This document shows positions 1 through 8,199 of a stretch of 37,116 bases of DNA, one piece after another; the first letter of the stretch is position 1, and every line of letters starts with the position of its first letter. The translations under genes were made by a program, and so were the position numbers. The notes beneath the pieces are model-generated. The model made no database searches. It had not been told where the DNA came from and saw only the letters and a program-made list of their open reading frames with translations. The stretch comes from Promethearchaeota archaeon (GTDB taxonomy: Archaea > Asgardarchaeota > Lokiarchaeia > Sigyniarchaeales > SOKP01). Where the stretch lies: the NCBI GenBank assembly GCA_030603385.1, contig JAUVXW010000039.1, forward strand, positions 1-37,116, written 5' to 3'.

Positions 1-373
1 GACTTTTATCTAGAAATCTATCAATTATCTGGATATAATCTAGCTCTCTAGATAATAAATTTTCATATAATGTTTTAGCAATTTGTTCTCCTTTCCTAGT
101 AAGCTTAAAAATATTAATTTTCTTGTTCTCATCAAAAGGTAGTTCTTCTTTAGAAATCCATGAATTATCAATAAAGACTTGAACTACATCATTAGTTTGT
201 TGTGAAAAGTCGCCATAATCATAAGGAGAATAATTAACATCAACTTCTAATTCACTATCTAATCTAATAATATCAACTAATTTCTGTAATGTAGTGCTAC
301 CTCTTATTTCTCCTTTAAATTTATAAAATAGGATGAAAATTAAATCTCCTAAATTAATTTTTTTAGTTTTCAT
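1..373 (-). CDS. SocA/YwgA-like (Panacea-type) protein, cut by window edge
   Basis: An open frame reads leftward from an ATG at 373 and runs off the left edge with no stop, so only about 124 N-terminal residues are seen. It begins MKTKKINLGDLIFILFYKF and continues with GEIRGSTTLQKLVDIIRL, then SPYDYGDFSQQTND. This pattern of a glycine-basic-TxLQKL helix followed by a tyrosine-rich turn and a (D/E)-rich helix resembles the YwgA and SocA/Panacea families, which occur with phage-associated genes and as antitoxins. The family call is from recognition of these motifs, not from an alignment. The gene sits at the outer side of repeat unit A, so it may be one more cassette of the array. Its partner, if any, lies outside the window. 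Confidence 0.6.
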   Translation of the reverse strand, partial: MKTKKINLGDLIFILFYKFKGEIRGSTTLQKLVDIIRLDSELEVDVNYSPYDYGDFSQQTNDVVQVFIDNSWISKEELPFDENKKINIFKLTRKGEQIAKTLYENLLSRELDYIQIIDRFLDKS

Positions 374-1127
374 AACACTCTCATCTATGATATTATCATC
401 AATCAAAAAGAAAAAGTTGATGGTTTAAAATAAGTTAAAATTTAAAGATATATAAAGAAAAAGGGACAAAGAAAAAATAAATTTCTTTATATAATTTAAA
501 ATATCTTAAAAAATTGGAATGTAAGTTAATATTCAATTCAGAAATTCTTCCTACTTTAGATTATTAAGTTGTAATATCTTTATAATACTTAAAAAATTCC
601 TAGGTAATTTATAGACAAACAAAAATATTTCCTAAAAATAATTACATTGATTGTGGTTAATTAAATGGTTGTTAAGAGAAATTTTCTTTTAAAATTAATT
701 TTTAAAATATTTATATATACTTGAAATTTAAGATTGGGTAAATTCAAGTTAATAATCTCATAACAAAAGTATAGAAAATAAAAAATCGGTTATTTCACGA
801 ATCTAGACTTTAACATTTTTAAACATTGATTGTAGAGGAAATATCCTTAGGAATATATCTTTACTCTTGAAAATTTACAGTTTTATTTGGTTAAATTAAG
901 CTCAAATATGAAGATTAGGACCTATAACCGTTTCGCGAACTAATATAATATCATAGTATTTATCTAAATGTCACGTGAATTATAGGATCTATATTCAAAA
1001 AATGAAAGGAATTGCAGTTTAATTCTTGGTCATTATATGTATCAAATTAATTTATGTGTATTACTTTTAATTAATTAGAATTATATAGGAATTAAACAAA
1101 TTTATTCAAATTTATAATATAGTTATT
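374..1127. other. gene-free stretch holding repeat unit A
   Basis: No open frame of convincing length or composition is seen on either strand. The only recognisable structure is repeat unit A at 787-939. The rest is very AT-rich and probably carries the divergent promoters of the flanking genes. Confidence 0.6.
787..939 (+). repeat. cassette-boundary repeat, unit A (complete)
   Basis: The left box CGGTTATTTCACGAA (787-801) and right box TAACCGTTTCGCGAA (925-939) start 138 bp apart. CGGTTAT and ATAACCG are inverted copies of each other, while TTTCACGAA and TTTCGCGAA are direct copies. The interior is not shared with the other units. It separates the partial SocA-like gene from the PIN toxin cassette. 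Confidence 0.8.
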
Positions 1128-1586
1128 ATGAGATATAAATTAAAATTATATCTGGACACATCAGTTATCTCAGCACTTTTTGATGAAAGAAATCCTGAAC
1201 GGAAATCTCTTACTGAATCATTTTTTGATGATATAGAAACATTTGAAATTTATATCTCAAATATTACTACATTGGAAATTGAAAAAACACCTGATAAAAA
1301 TCTTAAAAAATTAATGAAAGAAAGCATAACAAAATTTACAGTTCTTTCTGTTTCGGATGATGTTGAAGAATTAGCAAGAGAAATCATTCAAAAAGGAGCA
1401 ATTAATGCATCATATTCTGAAGATTCTTATCATATTGCTATAGCTATAATTAATGAAATGGATTTCCTTTTAAGTTGGAATTTTAGGCATATTGTTAGAA
1501 AAAAAACAAAGGATATTGTTAGAATGATCAGCAGTTTAAAAAATTTAAGACAAATAGAAATATTAACTCCTGCTGAATTATTATAA
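1128..1586 (+). CDS. PIN-domain ribonuclease toxin (VapC-like)
   Basis: A 152-residue protein with a PIN fold signature: LYLDTSVISALFD with Asp10, Glu50 in TTLEIEK, Asp99 in SEDSYHIAIAI, and WNFRH near residue 117 at the usual fourth acidic position. PIN toxins cut RNA using acidic residues that bind divalent metal, and the complete set here suggests activity. The length is normal for the family. The gene is followed after 15 bp by a small helical protein (1602-1784) that is the likely antitoxin, so the order is toxin first. A truncated copy of this gene's last codons occurs at 4431-4493. ATG start; an AT-rich stretch upstream could hold the promoter. Confidence 0.85.
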   Translation: MRYKLKLYLDTSVISALFDERNPERKSLTESFFDDIETFEIYISNITTLEIEKTPDKNLKKLMKESITKFTVLSVSDDVEELAREIIQKGAINASYSEDSYHIAIAIINEMDFLLSWNFRHIVRKKTKDIVRMISSLKNLRQIEILTPAELL

Positions 1587-1601
1587 TGAGGTTAAGATAT
1601 A

Positions 1602-1784
1602 ATGCTAGAAAAAGAAGAACTAGAGAAAATTAAAAAAGAAATTGAACGTGAATTTCCAAATGATTTTGCTTTGCAACAAATTCATATCGCAAGAAAGATC
1701 ATTGCTAAAGAAGCAGAAATGAAGGGTCTAAGTTATCTTGATTACATTAAATTGAGTATAAAAGATATGGAAGCAGTTCAATAA
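1602..1784 (+). CDS. small putative antitoxin of the PIN toxin
   Basis: A 60-residue, highly charged protein (MLEKEELEKIKKEIEREF at its N-terminus) with a predicted helical N-terminus and a second helix around QQIHIARKIIAKEAEMKG. It lies 15 bp behind the PIN gene in the same direction, which is the basis for calling it an antitoxin; no DNA-binding motif is recognised. Two further copies exist in the window: a nearly full one at 4510-4671 and a truncated one at 3298-3384. The family is not recognised by name. Confidence 0.6.
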   Translation: MLEKEELEKIKKEIEREFPNDFALQQIHIARKIIAKEAEMKGLSYLDYIKLSIKDMEAVQ

Positions 1785-1828
1785 AATAATTTATGTATAG
1801 TATTACGATAACCTATATTTAGTGAACT

Positions 1829-2056
1829 TTATTGGCATTGTGCTAATCTCGGTATTAATTCTTCGATATTCATCTGAACGAGATCATTAAGATTTAACTT
1901 TCTCCCTGTATAATTTAAAATCTCTACACCTACAATATTATCATTCTTGTCATAATCGATTATAATTCCTTCTGCTATTTCATCTGAATTTGAGATTTTT
2001 TCACTTGAAAATCGAATGTAGAGAGCATTTGCCATCTTATCAAAAGAGAAGTTCAT
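1829..2056 (-). CDS. DUF2283 family protein
   Basis: A 75-residue protein with the DUF2283 pattern: FDKMANALYIRFS, then EIAEGIIIDYD and NIVGVEILNYT. The family is small and beta-rich and often occurs beside toxin-antitoxin genes; its biochemical role is not established. It is convergent with the PIN/antitoxin pair and transcribed away from repeat half-unit B. A copy differing at only three residues (Asp36 to Gly, Gly51 to Glu, Gln73 to Glu) occurs at 4737-4964, also beside a repeat. The two copies therefore belong to one duplicated cassette. Confidence 0.8.
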   Translation of the reverse strand: MNFSFDKMANALYIRFSSEKISNSDEIAEGIIIDYDKNDNIVGVEILNYTGRKLNLNDLVQMNIEELIPRLAQCQ

Positions 2057-2136
2057 AGTTACTATAAAGGAGTATTTAATTAAATATTTATTCTATAATA
2101 ATAAGATTAAATTGAGGTTAAATTTATTTTCATTCT

Positions 2137-2151
2137 CGGTTATTTCACGAT
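2137..2151 (+). repeat. orphan left box of the boundary repeat, half-unit B
   Basis: CGGTTATTTCACGAT matches the left box of complete units at 14 of 15 positions. No convincing right box follows within about 200 bp, so this is probably a truncated unit placed directly before unit B2. Confidence 0.65.
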
Positions 2152-2377
2152 TGTATTGTAGAATTAGTTTTAAATTATTATATCTTAAATTTTAATAATA
2201 ACTCATGATACTTGTTGACTCTTGAATTAGCTGTTGTTTTCCGGAGGTTGTTTAATAACTCAATTCCTTAATATCCTTATTAAATATTATAGATATATTA
2301 TTATTTTTTGAGGATTTTTAATTACACAGTGAAATTTTAAACAGGAATAGATTATTTAAATAAAAAAAGAGGTCATT

Positions 2378-2562
2378 CGCTTATTTCACGAATCTTATTT
2401 AATAAATTCATTCTTGGGTATTATAACCTTAATTTTGCGAATATTAATTATTTTTTTATAAATTTTAATTACCCAAAATCTCACTTCTTAAGTTGTTAAA
2501 TAGAGATTTCGGTCTAATTAAAGTTTCAGCTTTCAACTTAAATTCTATAACTGTTTCTAGAA
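2378..2562 (+). repeat. cassette-boundary repeat, unit B2 (complete, degenerate right box)
   Basis: Left box CGCTTATTTCACGAA at 2378-2392 and a degenerate right box TAACTGTTTCTAGAA at 2548-2562. The boxes start 170 bp apart instead of about 138, so this unit is longer than the others. It lies between the DUF2283 gene and the HicB/HicA pair. Confidence 0.65.
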
Positions 2563-2816
2563 GATTTATATATATATTTTTGCATAATACATTGAGTTTT
2601 CGTTGTATTATCTGAAAATAATCAGACTCTTTATCAATTTAAATCATAGAATCTTGTATATTATTGGTAAATATTATTAATATAATATTGGCATTTTTTC
2701 AGTTTGTAATAACAAAATATAATTCTCAGAATTTCTTGAAGTAATATAGGAAATAAAATAATTTTCTCAACAAATTTTTTATTTTATATTTCAATTGGAA
2801 AAATCTGATATGAATA

Positions 2817-3023
2817 ATGAATGAAATAATATTTCTTGTCGAAGAATCTTTAGAAGGAGGCTATGAAGCAAGAGCTTTAGAAACCTCTATCCATACGGAA
2901 GCCGATAATCTAACTGAGTTAAAGGACTCAATTAGAGATGCTATAAGATGTCATTTTAATGAGAAAGAAAGACCTCGAATCATACGATTACATTTTGTAA
3001 AAGAAGAGGTTATAAATTTATGA
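2817..3023 (+). CDS. hicB: HicB-like antitoxin
   Basis: A 68-residue protein resembling the partial RNase H-like fold of HicB antitoxins: FLVEESLEGGYEARALETSIHTEADNL, where family members typically carry a glycine-containing strand turn and then A..L.L.T.GDT. It then continues with LKDSIRDAIRCHF. It lacks a C-terminal DNA-binding domain and ends soon after the core, as short HicB forms do. It precedes the HicA-like gene by 23 bp, which fits an antitoxin-first HicBA operon. HicB would bind and inhibit HicA. Confidence 0.75.
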   Translation: MNEIIFLVEESLEGGYEARALETSIHTEADNLTELKDSIRDAIRCHFNEKERPRIIRLHFVKEEVINL

Positions 3024-3046
3024 TAATCCCGTGAAATATTAGCGGG

Positions 3047-3262
3047 ATGAAATTATCCAAATTACTAAAAAGATTTGGATTTGAAATCACAAGGCAGACG
3101 AGAAGTCATATGAGATTAAGTACAACAATAGGAGGAGAATTTCATATTACTATTCCAAATCATAAGAGTTTGAAAATAGGTACAATTAATAATATATTAT
3201 CGGATATTGCAAAGTATCTCGAAATAGATAAGATAGAACTTATCAAGGCATTATTTGGATAA
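3047..3262 (+). CDS. hicA: HicA-like mRNA interferase toxin
   Basis: A 71-residue protein with the double-stranded-RNA-binding-like fold pattern of HicA: KLLKRFGFEITRQTRSHMRLS, with the expected catalytic His in the RSH motif at residue 22. FHITIPNHKSLKIGTINNIL follows, matching the family's (I)P.H..(E)(I)..GTL..IL segment. HicA cleaves mRNA and its partner is the HicB gene just upstream. The ATG at 3047 has a weak purine stretch before it. The length is typical for archaeal HicA. Confidence 0.85.
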   Translation: MKLSKLLKRFGFEITRQTRSHMRLSTTIGGEFHITIPNHKSLKIGTINNILSDIAKYLEIDKIELIKALFG

Positions 3263-3297
3263 GCAGGTATTCTATTTCATAATGAAGGCAAAAAAGA

Positions 3298-3384
3298 ATG
3301 TTGGATAAAAAAGAAATTGAAGATATTAAAAAAGAAATAGAATATGAATTTCCAAATAATCAATATATAAGAGCAATTAATTAA
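3298..3384 (+). pseudogene. truncated third copy of the small antitoxin
   Basis: ATG at 3298 opens a 28-residue frame beginning MLDKKEIEDIKKEIEYEFPN, clearly homologous to the N-terminal third of the antitoxin at 1602-1784. It then diverges and stops. The sequence after it resembles the upstream region of the DUF2283 genes and runs into repeat unit C. This looks like the PIN-antitoxin-DUF2283 cassette with its middle deleted. Confidence 0.7.
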
Positions 3385-3444
3385 ATACTTATTCTAGTAC
3401 ATTTGGATTAAACATTATTTTTTCATTTATTTGATTATAATATT

Positions 3445-3596
3445 CGTTTATTTCACGAATCCCTAAAAAAAAGCTATGTTAATCATTTATTGTCTAATTT
3501 ATAATTAACTATTTGAACGTTTGAGAATTTAAAATTCGATTTTTTTAGGAAACAAGTGCTATATTTATCACTTAAAATTGGTAACCGTTTCACGAT
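3445..3596 (+). repeat. cassette-boundary repeat, unit C (complete)
   Basis: Left box CGTTTATTTCACGAA at 3445-3459 and right box TAACCGTTTCACGA from 3582, with box starts 137 bp apart. An interior inverted pair, CCTAAAAAAA just after the left box and TTTTTTTAGG near 3544, could form a stem. It lies between the HicBA cassette and the nucleotidyltransferase/HEPN cassette. Confidence 0.8.
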
Positions 3597-3634
3597 TTTT
3601 TTTAAGCTTATAAAAAATGAATTAGAGGTTGCTT

Positions 3635-3955
3635 TTAAGAAATAATTTCCCCATATTCTAAGGCGTCCATGATGAGAGAAGATCCGCCTTTAATTCTTTC
3701 AAATTCTTCTGGAGTATAACAGATATAATCAATATGTCTAGGAAAATCAAACTTTTTTAATAAGGATGGCATTCGTTCAATAAATGGGATTTCTTGGAAC
3801 AACTTTGACACGATTATTATGTCTAAGTCAGAATTCAATGTAGTATTCCCTTTTATTCGAGATCCGAAAATTATGATTGCTTTGGGGTTATATTCTTTAA
3901 GTATCTGTGGCAATAATGTCTTTTTAAAAAGTTTAGTTAATTTATTATCCTTCAT
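3635..3955 (-). CDS. minimal nucleotidyltransferase (MNT-type antitoxin)
   Basis: A 106-residue protein with the Pol-beta-type nucleotidyltransferase signature: IIIFGSRIKGNTTLNSDLDIII, with Gly31-Ser32 and the catalytic pair Asp43 and Asp45. Family members transfer AMP to a partner HEPN toxin and silence it. It is the downstream gene of a two-gene operon and overlaps the end of the HEPN gene by 11 bp, implying coupled translation. The order is HEPN then MNT, opposite to the other HEPN/MNT pair at 5306-5954. Function as antitoxin is inferred from context. Confidence 0.85.
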   Translation of the reverse strand: MKDNKLTKLFKKTLLPQILKEYNPKAIIIFGSRIKGNTTLNSDLDIIIVSKLFQEIPFIERMPSLLKKFDFPRHIDYICYTPEEFERIKGGSSLIMDALEYGEIIS

Positions 3956-4346
3956 TTTTTAATAACTCCTTATATCTATTTTCTAATTGAGCAAATATAT
4001 GTTTTGCTTTTTCTACTTTACTTTTGGCTATATTCTCAGTATAAATTTCATATGGTACTTGTTCAGTAACATCAGGATATCGAGCAATAATATAGTCTCC
4101 TGTCAAATCGATGACTTTATCCAAGATTTGATTCGATAAATTTAATCTTTTACCTAAATCCTCAATATAATGAATTTTGGGAATTTTTTTTCCTTCAAGA
4201 GCAAAAATCGATTTTAATAATTTTTCAATAGATTGATGAGAGAGAAATGCTGCAATATCATACCCTCCAATAGAGATATTTTTCTCAGCTATTTCTAAAT
4301 CATGTTTGGCTTGTTTAAACCATTTGAGAGCTATTTCTTTATTCAT
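3945..4346 (-). CDS. HEPN-domain protein (toxin partner of MNT)
   Basis: A 133-residue all-helical HEPN protein: ALKWFKQAKHDLEIAEKNI, AAFLSHQSIEKLLKSIFAL with the characteristic Q..EK.LK helix, and ARYPDVTEQVPYEIY near residue 88. HEPN proteins of this class pair with a minimal nucleotidyltransferase and many are ribonucleases. I do not see a clean R-X4-6-H ribonuclease motif; the RYPD segment occupies the usual place, so catalytic activity is uncertain. It overlaps the MNT gene at 3635-3955. Confidence 0.85.
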   Translation of the reverse strand: MNKEIALKWFKQAKHDLEIAEKNISIGGYDIAAFLSHQSIEKLLKSIFALEGKKIPKIHYIEDLGKRLNLSNQILDKVIDLTGDYIIARYPDVTEQVPYEIYTENIAKSKVEKAKHIFAQLENRYKELLKNEG

Positions 4347-4430
4347 ATGGAGCCTTTATACTATTAATGGAAATTTCTTCTTATATTATGAATAGCGTTT
4401 GATATTTAAATCTTTTAAGAAATTGTAAGA

Positions 4431-4493
4431 ATGATCATTACATTAAGAAATTTAAGACAAATAGAAATATTAACTCCTGCTGAATTATTATAA
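4431..4493 (+). pseudogene. C-terminal fragment of the PIN toxin gene
   Basis: The frame from ATG 4431 ends in NLRQIEILTPAELL, identical to the last residues of the PIN toxin at 1128-1586. Only about 17 homologous codons remain; the catalytic part is missing. It directly precedes a near-full copy of the antitoxin gene, showing a cassette duplication with loss of the toxin. Confidence 0.8.
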
Positions 4494-4509
4494 TAGAGAT
4501 AGATAAATA

Positions 4510-4671
4510 ATGTTAAATAAAGAAGAAATTGAAGAAATTAAAAAAGGAATTGAATCCGAATTTCCAAATGATTTCGCTTTGCAACAAATTCATATTGCTA
4601 GAAAGATCATTGCTAAGGAAGCAGAGAAAAAGGGTTTAAATTATCTCGACTACATTAAATTAATCACTTAA
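4510..4671 (+). CDS. second copy of the small antitoxin, toxin lost
   Basis: A 53-residue frame starting at ATG 4510 closely matches the antitoxin at 1602-1784; FPNDFALQQIHIARKIIAKEAE is conserved exactly between them. It ends seven residues earlier, with KLIT in place of KLSIKDMEAVQ. Its toxin survives only as a short fragment (4431-4493). An intact frame without its toxin may still act as an antidote in trans, or may simply be young. It is below common gene-length cutoffs. Confidence 0.65.
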   Translation: MLNKEEIEEIKKGIESEFPNDFALQQIHIARKIIAKEAEKKGLNYLDYIKLIT

Positions 4672-4736
4672 AACATAGAAATGGTTTAATAAGCCTATTT
4701 ATGAACACAATCAAAATAATCCATGTATATTGAATT

Positions 4737-4964
4737 TTATTGGCATTCTGCTAATCTCGGTATTAATTCTTCAATATTCATCTGAACAAGATCATTAAGA
4801 TTTAACTTTCTCTCTGTATAATTTAAAATCTCTACACCTACAATATTATCATTCTTGCCATAATCGATTATAATTCCTTCTGCTATTTCATCTGAATTTG
4901 AGATTTTTTCACTTGAAAATCGAATGTAGAGAGCATTTGCCATCTTATCAAAAGAGAAGTTCAT
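4737..4964 (-). CDS. DUF2283 family protein, second copy
   Basis: A 75-residue protein nearly identical to the one at 1829-2056 (three substitutions seen: Gly36, Glu51, Glu73), with the DUF2283 pattern ANALYIRFS, EGIIIDYG and VGVEILNY. Its upstream 80 bp and the adjoining repeat left box are also conserved with the first copy. It is convergent with the antitoxin copy at 4510-4671. It probably arrived with the duplicated cassette; role unknown. Confidence 0.8.
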   Translation of the reverse strand: MNFSFDKMANALYIRFSSEKISNSDEIAEGIIIDYGKNDNIVGVEILNYTERKLNLNDLVQMNIEELIPRLAECQ

Positions 4965-5044
4965 AGTTATTATAAAGGAGTTTTTAATTATATATTTATT
5001 CTATAATTATAAGACTGAATTGAGATAAAATTTATCTTCATTCT

Positions 5045-5198
5045 CGGTTATTTCACGAAAACGTATCCTCAGTCAGTTATTTTCTGCTTTTGCTTAAAAT
5101 TTAAGCAAGATCTTAAATAGTCCAAAAATCTAATTTTTGGTTCTCTAAAGGAGAGAATCCCTTTTTGATAAGATAAAATTTGATAACCGCTTCAGGAA
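5045..5198 (+). repeat. cassette-boundary repeat, unit D (complete, hairpin-rich interior)
   Basis: Left box CGGTTATTTCACGAA at 5045-5059 and right box TAACCGCTTCAGGAA at 5184-5198, starts 139 bp apart. The interior holds three hairpins: GCTTAAAATTTAAGC (5092-5106), CCAAAAATCTAATTTTTGG (5122-5140) and TTCTCT/AGAGAA (5141-5157). The same interior recurs in unit H (about 9310-9404) and half-unit F (6857-6935). It fills most of the gene-free stretch 4965-5305. Confidence 0.8.
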
Positions 5199-5305
5199 CA
5201 AATGTGATATTAGGGTATATATGGTGATATTTCATTTGTATTATGATTTTATATCTCTAATACCCAATCCTTTAAGGAATAGTAGTTAACCTGTGTAATT
5301 TTTTA

Positions 5306-5671
5306 TTAGGTCGAAGAAATCTCTTTTTTTCCTTCCTTTAATATGTTTTGAATTTCTGATTTTAGTTTCGGCAATCTTTTTTGAACAGTTTCCCAGACAA
5401 GATTAAGATCAACGTCGGAATAACCATGAATCAATCTATCTCTCATCCCCGCCATTTCTTTCCAAGGTATTTGTGAGTATTGATCCCTGATGTTATTAGA
5501 AATGTTTTTTGTTGCTTCCCCAATGATTTCAAACTTTCTTATCACTGCACTCATAGTTTTGTCATCTTTTTTAAAATCTTCAAAATTCATTCCTTCTACA
5601 AAGGTGTCTATGCTTTTTAATGCATTTACGATATCATTAAGATATCTTAGGTGATTTTTACTCATATACAA
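5306..5671 (-). CDS. hepT: HepT-like ribonuclease toxin (DUF86)
   Basis: A 121-residue HEPN protein of the DUF86/HepT family. The R-X4-H-X-Y motif is present exactly as RDRLIHGY at residues 77-84, with Arg77 and His82 forming the ribonuclease site and Tyr84 the residue that the partner MntA AMPylates in characterised systems. The helix with IRKFEIIGEATKNIS is also typical. It is the second gene of a MntA-HepT operon and overlaps mntA by 14 bp. The start may be the Met at residue 3 (5665). Confidence 0.92.
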   Translation of the reverse strand: MYMSKNHLRYLNDIVNALKSIDTFVEGMNFEDFKKDDKTMSAVIRKFEIIGEATKNISNNIRDQYSQIPWKEMAGMRDRLIHGYSDVDLNLVWETVQKRLPKLKSEIQNILKEGKKEISST

Positions 5672-5954
5672 CCTCTTGTAGAATATTTTCCCTTAAATCC
5701 TTTTTTAAAGCGGGTTTAGAAATCACGTCGACCTTTCGCTTAAACTTTTCTTCTAGAAAAAAGATCAAACCCATGTAATCAAATAAATCCGCGCCTTTTT
5801 CGAACTCTACTAAAAAGTCGATGTCACTTGAGTCTTTTTGTATATCTTTGACGTATGAACCAAATAAACCAATTGATTTTACTTTATATTCAGACTTAAT
5901 GTCCTTTTTCATATCTTTCAGAATATTGAGAATTCGAGTCTTATCAAGCAGCAT
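5658..5954 (-). CDS. mntA: MntA-like nucleotidyltransferase antitoxin
   Basis: A 98-residue minimal nucleotidyltransferase with the exact GSX10DXD motif: Gly32-Ser33 in GLFGSYVKD and Asp44/Asp46 in SDIDFLVEF. In characterised MntA-HepT systems this enzyme poly-AMPylates the HepT tyrosine and blocks its ribonuclease. It is the promoter-proximal gene here, overlapping hepT by 14 bp. All catalytic residues are visible, so the pair looks functional. Confidence 0.92.
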   Translation of the reverse strand: MLLDKTRILNILKDMKKDIKSEYKVKSIGLFGSYVKDIQKDSSDIDFLVEFEKGADLFDYMGLIFFLEEKFKRKVDVISKPALKKDLRENILQEVVYE

Positions 5955-6074
5955 CTAAACATCCTCGTGATTTAAATGAAGAAAAAGTATTTTATTAGAT
6001 AATTTTTTTGAATAATTTCATTATATTAAAAGTATTTCCACTATATTAAATCATGGGAGTGCAGAAATTTTAGT

Positions 6075-6151
6075 ATTTAATATTAGCTACATATTCTCTA
6101 AATATGAGTTTCAGTTTTTATTAAGATAAAATTTGATAAACGTTTCACGAA
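6075..6151 (+). repeat. half-unit E of the boundary repeat (right half only)
   Basis: The right box TAAACGTTTCACGAA lies at 6137-6151 and is preceded by AAGATAAAATTTGA, the same run that precedes the right box of unit D. No left box is found near the expected place (about 5999), so the left half has been lost. The left boundary given is approximate. It separates the mntA/hepT cassette from the next gene. Confidence 0.65.
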
Positions 6152-6221
6152 GTGTTAAATTTCATAAGATTCTAATCTTAACTCAAAATCTTGAAAGTGG
6201 CGAATATTTCTTGTAGGTGGA

Positions 6222-6833
6222 ATGGTCACAATTGATAATGCTTTTACTCCACAACTACTTGGCCAAATTTTAAATTGTAATCATACTCTCCATATAGGTA
6301 AAATTTTGAAATGGAATTTTCCTAATTCAAGTTGGTTGGTTGATGTATTCTTTGACGATATATATTTAAAAATAAACCCTATTATTAGTGGATTTTTAAA
6401 TGGAGATGCAATCTTAGGTAATTCAATTAATTCTTTGAGTTGGGATTCCACGACTAAAAATTTCAGTCTTAGCTTAGAAATACCCGAACTCAGTTATGGG
6501 GATTCAATTTCCTTAGATCTTGCAAATTTGGAATATGACATTAATTTTCAAGTTGATTGGATGTTAGGATATGAAACAGGTTGGGGGATTTCTTGGCTAT
6601 TTGGGGAGGGAGATGAATATAAATTAACTACTTGGCCTAAGGTAAATCTCGATTTAGTTTCCACTGAAGGGACAATAGGATTAAAAGCTTGGGTTGCTGG
6701 AGATACTACTTGGATTTCAGCTGATACAGTAAGAGATAGTAATCCCGTGATCTCGAGTTATAATATATTTTTCATGATTGGTGTGATTGGGATTATATCT
6801 GGAATTCTATTAAGAAAGAAATTTTACAAATAG
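6222..6833 (+). CDS. uncharacterised beta-rich protein with C-terminal membrane anchor
   Basis: A 203-residue protein with no recognised domain. Residues 1-175 are rich in aromatic and beta-forming residues (WLVDVFFDDIYLKIN, FSLSLEIPELSYGDSISLDL), typical of surface beta-sandwich proteins. The C-terminus has a hydrophobic segment (IFFMIGVIGIISGILL, about 181-197) followed by the basic tail RKKFYK, an anchor style common on archaeal surface proteins. No signal peptide is visible and a TGA lies ten codons upstream in frame. It may therefore be the C-terminal remnant of a larger exported protein. It sits between half-units E and F. Confidence 0.5.
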   Translation: MVTIDNAFTPQLLGQILNCNHTLHIGKILKWNFPNSSWLVDVFFDDIYLKINPIISGFLNGDAILGNSINSLSWDSTTKNFSLSLEIPELSYGDSISLDLANLEYDINFQVDWMLGYETGWGISWLFGEGDEYKLTTWPKVNLDLVSTEGTIGLKAWVAGDTTWISADTVRDSNPVISSYNIFFMIGVIGIISGILLRKKFYK

Positions 6834-6856
6834 ACTAAAATAGGAGATTTTTGCAT

Positions 6857-6935
6857 TGTTTAAAAATCTAATTTTTGAATCTCTAAAGGAGAGAATCCAT
6901 TTTTGATAAGACAAAAATTAATAACCGTTTCACGA
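6857..6935 (+). repeat. half-unit F of the boundary repeat (right half only)
   Basis: The right box TAACCGTTTCACGA at 6922-6935 is preceded by the same interior as units D and H, including CTCTAAAGGAGAG. The left half would fall inside the 3' end of the preceding gene and is absent. It is the only structure seen in the gene-free stretch 6834-7203. Confidence 0.75.
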
Positions 6936-7197
6936 TTGAACATAATATCTGAAGATACATGAGTGTAATATTCTAATAATATGAAATAATCATTTTAAAA
7001 TGCCAAGATAAAATCATTCTCAACTAAACCTATAAAGTAAAAGATATTGAGAATTTACATCATATATTTAAATTTATTTCACTTTATTAAATCATAGGAG
7101 CGTAAAATAAAAATTACTTTAAGATTAATTATTAATTGAAAAGCGATTATTAATTCTATGAAAGAGTGAGTAATATCAATTTTTTTTAAGTGAATGA

Positions 7198-7783
<586 letters not shown>

Positions 7784-7922
7784 TGTTATATTCTCATAAT
7801 AGTTTAAAAAAATATTTCTCTAAGTTAAGTGCTCCATGTAATTAATTAATAATGAAGATAATATCACTTTAGACGAATTGAAGTAAATATAAAAAATATT
7901 TTTTATCTGCTATCTTAATATT

Positions 7923-8076
7923 CGGTTCTTTCACGAATCCCCACAAAAACTAATCTAACAATTATTTTATCCTGAATCTTAATGGTCTAAGAGTCAATTT
8001 ACTAAAAACTCAGCTCTTATTTTTCAATAAATAGACACTTTGAGTTTACCTTTTAGTTCTGTAACCGTTTCACGAA
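7923..8076 (+). repeat. cassette-boundary repeat, unit G (complete)
   Basis: Left box CGGTTCTTTCACGAA at 7923-7937 and right box TAACCGTTTCACGAA at 8062-8076, starts 139 bp apart. The interior differs from the D/F/H type but has its own inverted pair (AAAACTCA and TGAGTTT). It occupies part of the gene-free stretch 7784-8199 between two DUF433 cassettes. Confidence 0.82.
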
Positions 8077-8199
8077 CTTTTTGTAACTATTGAAATCAAG
8101 TTTTAAGCATTTATAAATCCCTAATTTTTGATAATTTGATATTTTAAACAGATTTCCAATATGTATTTAAATAGATTTTACTATATAATATCATAGAAA

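Larger units (their letters stand above)
2057..2816. other. gene-free stretch holding repeat units B and B2
   Basis: No credible gene is seen. The stretch contains an orphan left box at 2137-2151 and a complete but longer repeat at 2378-2562. The segment from 2057 to the first box matches the segment upstream of the second DUF2283 gene (4965-5044), so it is part of the duplicated cassette. Confidence 0.6.
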
